Shown: positions 40,543 to 48,839 of the stretch, piece by piece | How the letters are laid out: every line of letters begins with the position of its first letter | Position numbering within the stretch: position 1 is the stretch's first letter | Assembly: GCA_963732005.1 (NCBI GenBank) | Contig: CAVSXT010000003.1 | Location: 682,001-746,000, forward strand | DNA length: 64,000 nucleotides | Origin: JASLEW01 sp963732005 | Lineage (GTDB): Bacteria > Acidobacteriota > Thermoanaerobaculia > Multivoradales > UBA5704 | Reading direction: 5' to 3' | Translations under genes and position numbers: made by a program | The notes under the pieces: model-generated | Databases searched by the model: none | What the model saw: the letters and a program-made list of their open reading frames with translations, nothing else | Told to the model about the DNA's origin: nothing

Positions 40543-42697
40543 TCACCTGGGAAACACCGCAAGTTCCAGGCAGGCGGCGCGGAAGCCACCCTCGGGACCC
40601 GCGGTACCCTGATCGTTGCGCTCGCGTTCGACCAGCAGGCGGACGGCGGTGGTCCAGACCGGGGTGAAGCGGTGCTCGACATGCGGACGATCGTTGCCGC
40701 GGGTGCGGGTTCCGGGCAGGTCGCGCCAGGCGGCACCGTCCCAGGACTGCAACACGTAGTCGAGGGCCAGGAACCGGTGCACCTGGGGCCCGCGGCTGTA
40801 GAAGCCCGGAAAGGCCAGGATGCGTCCCACGCTCTGCGGGGTGGACCAGGCGACGCCGAACCAGGCGCGCACCGCGCGCGGCCGCGGCGGCGTGGTGCGG
40901 CAGGCGTCGATCGGCTGGTTGGCGCCCAGGGAGCCGTCGTTCAGCCGCTCGACGAAACGGGCCGTCACGCCCTCGGCGCCGGCGAACGGCCTGCCGCGGA
41001 GCGCCAGATCGTCGGCCGCGGTGAGGAACCAGGTGCTCGCCTGGGCGGCGCAGCAGCGCTCGATCTCCTCCTCGCTGACGTCGAAGACCGCCTGCGACCA
41101 GCCCACCGTCGCGATCGGCTTGAAATGGTCGCGCAGCCAGGCATGGCGAGCCGCGGACTCGGGATCGCGCCCGATCAGGTCCGAGATGCCGAGGACGATG
41201 CGGCCGGCGACGGGGCTGCCGGGATTCACCGACAGCGGCTCCCCGGCGCGCTGGTAGAGGGCCTTGGCGCGGTCCGCGTCCTGGTTCCAGTCGAGGTTCG
41301 AATCGAGCAGCCAGCGCCCACCCTGCGCGGGGCCGCCGGCGATCTCGTTGAAGTAGGCGAGGTAGTGCGGATGGATGGCGAACGAGGCGGCGGCCTCCCA
41401 GAGCAGCAGGCCGCCGGCGATCGCCGTCCGCCAGCGGCCGCGGGTCAGGCCGCGCGCCACGCCGGGCGCGGCGAGGCGGCCGGCGAAGACGAAGAGGAAG
41501 GGAAACACCGGCAGGACGTAGCGCAGTCCCAGCTCGAGCCGGAACCACAGGCTGAAGTAGAGCAGCAGCAGCGCCACCGGCAGCAGCAGGCACTCGTCGG
41601 CGCCGTCGGCCCTGCCCCGGCCGGAGAGCCATAGCCCGAGCGCCAGCAGCACCAGTAGCTGCGCGGCGACCGGCACCTTGACCAGCAATCCGACCAGGAA
41701 GTACGAACGGAACCCCTGCTGGCTGTAGCGGCCGCGAAGATAGCTCCACCACGGAGCGCTGGCATCGCGGGCCACCATGTCGAGCCCCTCGACGTAGGCG
41801 TAGGGCAGCGGCACCGGGAGGTCGCGCAGCCAGGGCTGGGCGGCGAGGGTCTGCATGGGCCTGCTGACCAGGTGGTAGCGCTTCAGCGGCGTCAAGCTGC
41901 CCTCGCCGAGGAAGCCGGCGTTGAGCGCCACGATCGCGGCCACGGCCAGCCACAGCATCAGCGCGGCGCCCCGCCGCAGCTCGCGCGCCAGCGAGCGCCA
42001 GGTCTCCCGGCCGCCGAGGCCGTGCAGGCGCCGCTCCACCGCGGCGGCGCGCACCGCGCGCACCGCCAGGATCGCCACGAAGATCGGCGCCAGGAAGAGC
42101 GCCGTCGCCTTGGCGAGCTGGGCGAGGCCGAAGGCGGCGGCCAGGACGACCAGCCGGCGGCGGCTCGGTGCCGCGAGGTAGCGCCACAGGCAGTAGGTGG
42201 CGCCGAAGATGCCGAGGCAGGTGGCGATGTCGGTGGTCACCAGGTGTGCGTGCGCGAGGACGTTGGGGCAGCAGGAGCAGAGGAACAGTGCCAGCACGCC
42301 GCCCCCCCAGCCGAAGAGCGCCGCGGCCCAGCGCCACACCAGGAAACAGAGCAGGGCGCCGAGCAGCAGGGACGGCCAGCGGGCCAGATGGAGCTGCCGG
42401 GGCCAGCTCGAGCTGGTGGCCTCGTGGTCGAGGCGGAGCGCGATCTCGACCGGGATCGCATTGAGCGCCGACACCGGCATCTTGGAGTTCAGCTCCTCGG
42501 TGCCGCGCAGGAAGGTGCCGGAAACCAGGGCGCGCTCGCCGTACCAGAGGTGGAGGGGCTCGTCCGGCGTGGTGCCGTCGAGCCCACAGTGCCAGGCCGC
42601 CGCGGACCAGGAAGAGGACGAGCAGGCCCCACGGCAGCGCGCGGGCGAGCCGCGGCCACCGCGCGCCCGCACCGGATCCCGGGATCAGGTCTGACAC
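40543..42697 (-). CDS. GT-C-type membrane glycosyltransferase-like protein, apparent frameshift near the N-terminus
   Basis: Polytopic protein of about 715 aa. From GTG 42697 the first 40 residues read SDLIPGSGAGARWPRLARAL then a membrane helix PWGLLVLFLVRGGLALW. The frame then breaks near 42582-42600 and continues in the next frame with GLDGTTPDEPLHLWYGERAL, the acidic first-loop motif of PMT/ArnT-type (GT-C) enzymes. Around nine further helices and a soluble C-terminal domain (about 440-710) follow. One extra base or two missing bases would fuse the frames. GTG 42697 lies within the end of the upstream gene (13-nt overlap). The substrate is unknown. First of a four-gene set of large membrane proteins. 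Confidence 0.75.
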
Positions 42698-44055
42698 GGG
42701 TGCTCCTCGGCGCCGGCCTTGGGACGAGAGCAGCGGTCGAGGGCGATGGCGAGCGCCGTCATCAGCGCCGGCAGGAGGTGCATCGCCAGGCGCTGGAAGC
42801 TGAGCTGGATGAGCGCGATCGGATCGATCTGCACCGAAAAGAAGACATAGAGATAGAACGCGGCCTGCAGCGACAGCAGCGCGGCGATCGGTCGCAGCGC
42901 GCGGTCGAGCGCCAGCAGCGGCAGCAGCGCCAACCCGTAGGGGAAACCGTGCCAATACGGGCCGCGCATCATCGCGGCGATGGCGGCGAAGACGATCGGC
43001 GCCCGCCCCGGGACCAACGGGCCCGAGTTGAAGACCAGGAACAGGTGATGCCGGCGGACCGCCGCCAGCCAGGGTGTTACCGCGGCGGCGATCGGCAGTA
43101 CGAGAATGGCGGCGTTGCGCAGGCCCCCGTGCCAGCGTCTTGTCGGATCCTCGAGGGACGCGGTCCAGAGGCGCCAGGCGTAGATCGCCACCAGGAAGGC
43201 GCCGAGCGGGATGCCCTCCATCTTCGAGGAAGCGGCGAAGGCGGCGATGACGCCGATCTGCGCCGCGCCGCGCCGGTCCGGCGGCGAGAGCAGTGGCGGC
43301 ATCGCGGCCACCAGCGCGAGCGCGATCAGCCAGTCGGCGCTGCCGGCGGATTCGCCGCCGATCGCGAAGGCGCCGAGCGCCATGGCCATCGCCGCCAGCG
43401 CCGCCTGCGATACGAAGCGGCTCACCGCCGCCCGCCGGAGCGCCTCGCGCGCCGCCGCCACCAGCAGCGCGAAGCAGATCGCCGACCACAGCATCAGGGC
43501 CCGCTCGTCGAAGCCGCCGGTGGCGATCGCGGTGGTGGCGTAGAGCTCCGGCAGCAGGTTTGGATAGTCCGGATGCATCACCCAGTTCCAGGGTTGCGCC
43601 AGGAACGCGTAATCGACGCCGCGCGCGAGGTAGAAGCGGTGCCCCTTGATGCCCCAGTGGAAGACGAAATCGGAGATCGTGATCCACAGGGTCAGGGCGA
43701 AGCCGGTGAACAGCAGGACCGCGGCCGCCGCCAGCCCATCGCCCCAGCCGGCGCCCGCCAGGTGCCGCGGGCGTAGCGGGCGAGCGGTCGCCGCCGGCAC
43801 CAACCGCCAGGAGGCCAGCAGCAGCCCGCCGGCCGCGGCGGCGATCACCGGCAGCCGCCACGGGATGCCGGCCAGCGACAGCGCGGTCAGCAGCAGGTAG
43901 AGAGCTTCCCAGCCGGCGAGCGAGTAGAGCACCAGCCGGTAGAGGGCGCCGTCGTCCGGGCCGGCGAGCGCGGCGCCGGCGCGGCTGCCGAGGAAGGCCA
44001 GGGCGGCGGCGACTGCCAGCGTGCCGAGCGGAAAGAGCAGTGCGGCGGCGCTCAG
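42685..44055 (-). CDS. Polytopic membrane protein (GT-C-like), probable CTG start
   Basis: Membrane protein of 456 aa with about 10-12 helices. The pattern WGIKGHRFYLARGVDYAFL, followed by WVMHPDYPNLLPELYATTA, resembles the loop region of glycosyltransferase-like or O-antigen-type membrane proteins, without a decisive motif. No ATG/GTG/TTG occurs at the domain boundary; CTG 44055 overlaps the upstream stop (CTGA), mimicking the ATGA/GTGA overlaps common in this genome, and starts the first helix SAAALLFPLGTLAVAAALAF. The downstream GT-C-like gene overlaps its end by 13 nt. Confidence 0.7.
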   Translation of the reverse strand: MSAAALLFPLGTLAVAAALAFLGSRAGAALAGPDDGALYRLVLYSLAGWEALYLLLTALSLAGIPWRLPVIAAAAGGLLLASWRLVPAATARPLRPRHLAGAGWGDGLAAAAVLLFTGFALTLWITISDFVFHWGIKGHRFYLARGVDYAFLAQPWNWVMHPDYPNLLPELYATTAIATGGFDERALMLWSAICFALLVAAAREALRRAAVSRFVSQAALAAMAMALGAFAIGGESAGSADWLIALALVAAMPPLLSPPDRRGAAQIGVIAAFAASSKMEGIPLGAFLVAIYAWRLWTASLEDPTRRWHGGLRNAAILVLPIAAAVTPWLAAVRRHHLFLVFNSGPLVPGRAPIVFAAIAAMMRGPYWHGFPYGLALLPLLALDRALRPIAALLSLQAAFYLYVFFSVQIDPIALIQLSFQRLAMHLLPALMTALAIALDRCSRPKAGAEEHPCQT

Positions 44056-44579
44056 CGGCGAAGGATCCGGTAGAGGCGGCAGTTTTCCAGCTGGCGGTCG
44101 AGCTCGAGGTGCAGGCCCGGCGGCAGCTCTCGCAGCCCGCCGAAGGTGATGAGGTACGAGGCAAGCTGTGGCGGTCGCAGATCGTCGAGCGCCACCACGT
44201 TCGAGCGCGGTAACAGGTAGGCGGCCCAGCGCCGGCGGAAGAACTCGGCGCCCAAGGGCCCCGGCGGCGACGCGAAGATCACCAGCGTGTCGAGCGGCAC
44301 CAGGCTCTCGACCGGCGCCAGGCAGCGTTGCAAGCGCACCACCGGCGGCGAGCCGAAGCGCCATGCCACGGGTAGGACGTTGGGCCGCTGGTGGGTCAGG
44401 TCGAACGCCGTGTCCTGAACCTCGCGCGCCAGGGAGATGCCGGCCCAGGCTAGGCACAGCGCCAGCGCGATGCGAACCGGCAGGGCGGTGTAGGAGTGCA
44501 AGGCGCCGGTGAAGCTACCATCGCCTCCAGCGAGCGTCAATGCGACGGCAAACAGGCAGTTTGGTACTGTCCGCCGCAT
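44052..44579 (-). CDS. Hypothetical membrane-anchored protein
   Basis: Unrecognised protein of 175 aa from ATG 44579. One membrane helix is visible (IALALCLAWAGISLA, about residues 36-50), followed by a soluble part with VVRLQRCLAPVESLVPLDTLVIF and SNVVALDDLRPPQLASYLITFG. That part looks like the tail domain attached to some GT-C/YfhO-like proteins. The ATG falls on the same CATG as the opposite-strand start at 44578, so one of the two genes probably starts further in. A TTGACG hexamer followed by TAGCTT inside the N-terminal region could be its promoter, favouring a later start. Confidence 0.5.
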   Translation of the reverse strand: MRRTVPNCLFAVALTLAGGDGSFTGALHSYTALPVRIALALCLAWAGISLAREVQDTAFDLTHQRPNVLPVAWRFGSPPVVRLQRCLAPVESLVPLDTLVIFASPPGPLGAEFFRRRWAAYLLPRSNVVALDDLRPPQLASYLITFGGLRELPPGLHLELDRQLENCRLYRILRR

Positions 44580-46293
44580 GTCCGGCGCACCGGAAGCTCC
44601 TGCCGCGGAACCGGTCGCGGACCCGCCCCTGGACCCGGCTGCGGACCCGGCCGTAGACCCGGCTGCGGACCCGGCCGGCGGCGCGGCGCCGGCTCCTCGG
44701 CGCGGGCCGAGATGGCCTCACCGGTGGTTGCAATCGCCTCACCGGTGGTTGAGATGGCCGCGACGGCCATGCTGGCCGTGGTATCAGTGGCTTTTCCTGG
44801 CGCTGGCGCTGGCTTATGTCACGCCCTTTTGGGTGGTGCGCTTCGTGCCCACCGTCGATGGGCCGTGCCACCTCTACAACGCCTGGATGCTGCGCCACCT
44901 CCGCGACGGCGCACGCTACCCCTGGATCGGCCGCTACTTCGAGGTGGTGGCGCGGCCGGTCCCGAACTGGCTCACCCACCTGCTGCTCGCGGGCCTGATG
45001 GGGATCGTCCCGCCGCTGGTGAGCGAGAAGCTGCTGCTCAGCGGTTACGTGCTCCTCCTGCTGGGCGGCCTCTGGTACCTCGCCGGCGCGGTCGACGCCG
45101 AGCGCCGCTGGCTGGCCTTCCTGGGTTTCCTCTTCGTCTTCAGCCTGCCGCTGCAATTCGGCTTCTACAACTTCTGCTTCAGCCTCGCGCTGTTCGCGAT
45201 CGCCGTCGGCTACGCCTGGCGGCGCCGCGACGATCTCGACCTCGGGGCCGCGGTGAAGCTCAACCTGCTGCTCTGGCTCTGCTACTTCGCCCATCTCGTG
45301 TCGACCGTCATGGCGCTGTGCGCGATCACCGTCTTATGGCTGGGGACCCTGCAGCGGGCGAAGCTCCGGCGCCGGTTGCTGAGCCTCGCGGCGCTGGCGC
45401 CGCAGGCGGTCCTGCCGGTCTGGTTCGTGGCGGCGCAGGGCGGCAGCCCGTCGCTGGCGAGCTCCTCGCCCGCCTCGCTGCTGGCGGACTTCGTCCACCT
45501 CGCGGTCTTCGTCGGGCTCGAGGCCCAGGCGCGGCTCGGCACTTTGCTGGCGATCGCCTTCGCCGTCCTGCTGGTGCTTTCGATCGCCTACCGCCTGCGC
45601 CGCCGGCAGCGGAGCGCGGCCGCCGATCTCGGTTTCCTGGCGCTCGCCGTCGGCTTCGCGGCGCTGTACTTCCTCGCCCCCGAGGGCATGGCGGGCGGCT
45701 CCCTGATCAAGCTGCGCCTTGCCGCTTATCCCTGGTTGATCCTGATCCCTTGGCTCGCGCCGGGGTTGCCGGGCGGCGCCAGGGCGGCGGGCGTCGGCCT
45801 GCTGGCGGCGCTCGCGGTGCTCAACCTTAGCTACGTGATCCGTTGCTACCGCGAGGTCGATCGCCTGCAGCGGCCCTTTATCGGCGGTCTGGAGGCGGCC
45901 GCGGGCGGCAGCGTCGTCGTGCCCCTGCTGTTCGATCGCTACGGCGGCTGCTCGCGGGGCGGCTACCTCGGCCACACGTTCGACTATGTGGCCATCGACA
46001 AGGGCCTGGTCGATTGGGACGACTATGAAGCCATGACCAACTACTTCCCGCTGCGGTTCAAGGCTGCCGCCGGCCACGACACCTACCAGTTCGAGGCCGC
46101 GCCCGGGGACGTGGAGCCGCGCGAGCTCAAGCGCCAGGTCGACTACGTCTACTGCTGGAAGATGCCGCGCGGCTCGCCGATCGAGCGTCGTTTGCGCCGC
46201 AATTTCATCCTCGTCGCCGATACCGGCGACGCCCGCCTCTATCGTCATCCGCGCCGGCCCGCACCGGTGCCGCCGCCGGCCGTCTCCCGCTAG
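44578..46293 (+). CDS. Polytopic membrane protein (GT-C-like) with Asp/Pro repeat head
   Basis: Protein of 571 aa from ATG 44578. A low-complexity head has five x-x-D-P units and two P-H-R-W-L-x-x units encoded by short DNA tandem repeats. About ten helices follow, starting WLFLALALAYVTPFWVVRF. The first external loop contains VPTVDGPCHLYNAWMLRHL, with the acidic D-x-P-x-H motif typical of GT-C enzymes and YfhO-like proteins. The C-terminal soluble part ends with VYCWKMPRGSP and IERRLRRNFILVADTGDARL. The final 89 nt overlap the 3' end of the convergent YfhO-like gene. Substrate is unknown. Confidence 0.72.
   Translation: MSGAPEAPAAEPVADPPLDPAADPAVDPAADPAGGAAPAPRRGPRWPHRWLQSPHRWLRWPRRPCWPWYQWLFLALALAYVTPFWVVRFVPTVDGPCHLYNAWMLRHLRDGARYPWIGRYFEVVARPVPNWLTHLLLAGLMGIVPPLVSEKLLLSGYVLLLLGGLWYLAGAVDAERRWLAFLGFLFVFSLPLQFGFYNFCFSLALFAIAVGYAWRRRDDLDLGAAVKLNLLLWLCYFAHLVSTVMALCAITVLWLGTLQRAKLRRRLLSLAALAPQAVLPVWFVAAQGGSPSLASSSPASLLADFVHLAVFVGLEAQARLGTLLAIAFAVLLVLSIAYRLRRRQRSAAADLGFLALAVGFAALYFLAPEGMAGGSLIKLRLAAYPWLILIPWLAPGLPGGARAAGVGLLAALAVLNLSYVIRCYREVDRLQRPFIGGLEAAAGGSVVVPLLFDRYGGCSRGGYLGHTFDYVAIDKGLVDWDDYEAMTNYFPLRFKAAAGHDTYQFEAAPGDVEPRELKRQVDYVYCWKMPRGSPIERRLRRNFILVADTGDARLYRHPRRPAPVPPPAVSR
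44592..44751. repeat. Short in-frame tandem repeats in the membrane-protein head
   Basis: Between about 44622 and 44690 a 12-nt unit ending GACCC(C/G) repeats five times. At 44716-44730 and 44737-44751 the 15-mer CCTCACCGGTGGTTG occurs twice with a 21-nt period. Both keep the reading frame and encode only the variable N-terminus. Confidence 0.75.
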
Positions 46294-48702
46294 CCGGCCG
46301 CCCGGTCGCCAGCAGCAGCCACGCCGCCAGCCCGAGCAGCAGGGCGGTGGCCAGGCCGGTCAGCGTCAGGCCGGCGCGGAGGCCCGGTGGGCGGAAGCGG
46401 AGCCGCAGGTGGCGGACCCCCGGCGGCACCAGGATGCCGACGAAGGCGCCGTCGACGGTCAGCCGGCGGAGCGTGCCGGCGGTGGCGCCGCCGTCCGTGG
46501 CGCGTGCCTCCCAGCCTTCAGGCCAGGTCAGCGAGGTCGCCACCAGGCGCTCGGCCGTCCCCTGCCCGCCGGGGTGTGCCGAGTTGGCCATCGGCGCTGG
46601 CGGCAGCTCGAGCAGCAGGTCGCCGGGGAGGCGCTCGGTCGTGCTCACCGCCTGGCCGGTCCGCGCCGCCGCGGCCGGCGGCTCCTGCCACCCGCGGGCG
46701 GCGGCGCTGTCCACGGCGACGCGCCACGGGTCGCGCAGCCGGCTGATCCAGCCTGGCAGATCGGCGCGCGGCACCCGCTCGACGGCGTCGGGCAGGAAGC
46801 AGCGCGGCAGCGGATGGAGGTTGCGATACAGGCGCCAGACGGTGTACTCCCCGTGATCGATGCGCACCATCCCGGCGGGAGGCGGCATGGAGATGTTGGA
46901 CACCACCGCCCGGCCGCCGAGGAAGCTGAAGATGGCATGGTCGGGGTGCCAGAAGATGCCGAAGTAGTCGTGCACGTTGGTCCGGAACTGGAACGCGGCG
47001 GCCAGCACCGCGAGGTAGTCCTGGCGGGCCATCGGGTTGTGCGGGCGCACGTCGGCCAGGCCGTAGACCGCCAGGCTCGAGGCGTAGGCCAGCATGTGGT
47101 GCCCGACGACCCGGCCACCCGGGCCGGCCGCGGCTTCGATCAGCCGTTCGGCGCCGCCCTGCGGGAAGAAGTAGAAGGGATCGCCTTTCGGCAGCATCGA
47201 CTGTGCCCATGGCAGCAGCTCGAGGATCGCCGCCAACCCGACACCGGTGAGACCGAGGACGGGCCGTCGCGGCAGGGCGACCGCGGCGGCGGCGATCAGC
47301 ACGGCGGCACCCACCGCGGAGAGGACTGCCGATACGGCCAGGCTCAGGCAAAGCGCCGCGGCGAGCGCCAGCGCCACGGCGCGGCGCCGGCGGCCGGAGC
47401 GCAGCGCGTCCAGGCCGAGCGCGGCGGCCACCGCGATGGCCAGGGCGGCCACCGGCAGGAAGCGGGAGTACTCGGGCATGCCCAGACCGGGGATCGCCTG
47501 CAGCAGGTGGTAGAGCGGCAGGGGCTCCGTGGCCAGCAGCAGAGCGCCGAGGGCGAAGCCGAGCAGCGGCCACAGCCGCCGCCGCGGCGCCGCCACCATC
47601 GCCGCGCAGCAGCAGGCGAAGGCCACCAGCCCGGCGCAGGGGGCCTCCGCGAACGACCAGCCGATCGGGCCACGGAAGGTGTCGCGATAGGGCCGGCCGT
47701 AGGCGGTGAGGCTGACCGGGCTCAGCAACAGCCGGTCGCGATATTCATGGAACCAGGTTTCCGGCTGCTTCAGGATCATCTCGGGCCGGTCGGTCTGCCG
47801 GGCGTCGGCCAGACGGTCGTGCACCCGCTGGCTGGCCGGCAGGGCGGCAGCGAAGGGGACGAGTTGAACGCCGGCCAGGGCGCAGCCGAGCAGCCCGGCG
47901 GCCAGCGGCGCTCCGAGGCGTCGACGCGCCGGCAGCGCGCGCCGCGCCAGTGCCAGGCCGGCGACGGCCGCCAGCAGGCCGCCGGCGAGCGCCACCTCGG
48001 GTTGCCCCGAGAGCAGCACGGCGGCGACGATCAGCGCGCTTGCCAGCAGCGAGACGCGGCTCGGATGGCGAGCCAGCCGGATCGCTCCGGCAACTCCCAG
48101 GGTACCCAGGCGGCGGTGCTGCTGAGCGGGAACAGCGCCCAGGCGATGATGCCGCCGCCGAGCGCGAAGGCGGTGCCGGCGAGCAGCGATGCCGGGCGCC
48201 CGGCTCCGACGCTGCGTGCCAGCAGCCAGGCGCCTTCGAAGGCCAGCAGGACCTTGAGCGCCAGCAGGACCAGGAAGTGGTGCTGGATCGGCGCGGGCCG
48301 GGCCAGCATGGCGAGCGGCGACAGGACCTCCGCCTGCGGGTTCGCCAGCGGTGAGCTGCCGCCGTCGAGGAGGTCCGACCAGAGCGGCAGACGATGCTGG
48401 CGCAGAGCGTGGCGGACCTCGATCTCCCAGGGGATGAGCTGGTAGATGACGTCGTTGAGCTCCGCGGCGTGGGGGTCGGGAGCGGCGAGGGGCGCCAGAC
48501 CCGGCAGCTGGATCGCCAGGATGTCGCAGGGGACCAGCAGCTTGGGACCGAGCATCCAGGGGCTGAGCAGCAACCAGGGCAGGGCCATGCCGCCCAGCAC
48601 CGCTTCCCAGCGCAGCCTCCGCCCCAGGGCGCGCGCCAGCGGCAGGAGGAGCAGTTGCAGCACCACCTGGCCCGCCGCCATGACCAGCAAGGCTCTCGTC
48701 AT
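46205..48702 (-). CDS. YfhO-like membrane protein, apparent frameshift
   Basis: Polytopic protein of about 830 aa. The N-terminal frame from ATG 48702 has several helices, VPCDILAIQLPG and the YfhO-type segment LPLWSDLLDGGSSPLANPQAE, and runs to STAAWVPW at about 48105. It then leaves the family pattern. The next frame picks up GAIRLARHPSRVSLLASAL and continues to 46205 through about ten more helices and the C-terminal sandwich with WPEGWEARATDGG and VPPGVRHLRLRFRPPGLRAG. A missing base near 48088-48100 would restore one product. YfhO-type proteins act in glycosylation of envelope polymers. The 3' end overlaps the plus-strand gene by 89 nt. Confidence 0.78.
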
Positions 48703-48826
48703 GCGTCCCCCTCCTTGCGCTGCCGTTCGCCGGTTATACGCACCGGCGCTCGGCGCCGTCGCGTCGGCAAGGGCGGAAGGGTGGAGAGGCGGCGCGCCGC
48801 GGCTATCGCGGCCCGCGACGGTACTC

Positions 48827-48832
48827 TACAAT
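48827..48832 (+). promoter_or_regulatory. -10 element of a probable leaderless transcript (molybdopterin oxidoreductase)
   Basis: TACAAT at 48827-48832 ends 7 nt before ATG 48840, so transcription should begin at the start codon itself. No ribosome site precedes the ATG. Confidence 0.4.
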
Positions 48833-48839
48833 CGAAGCG

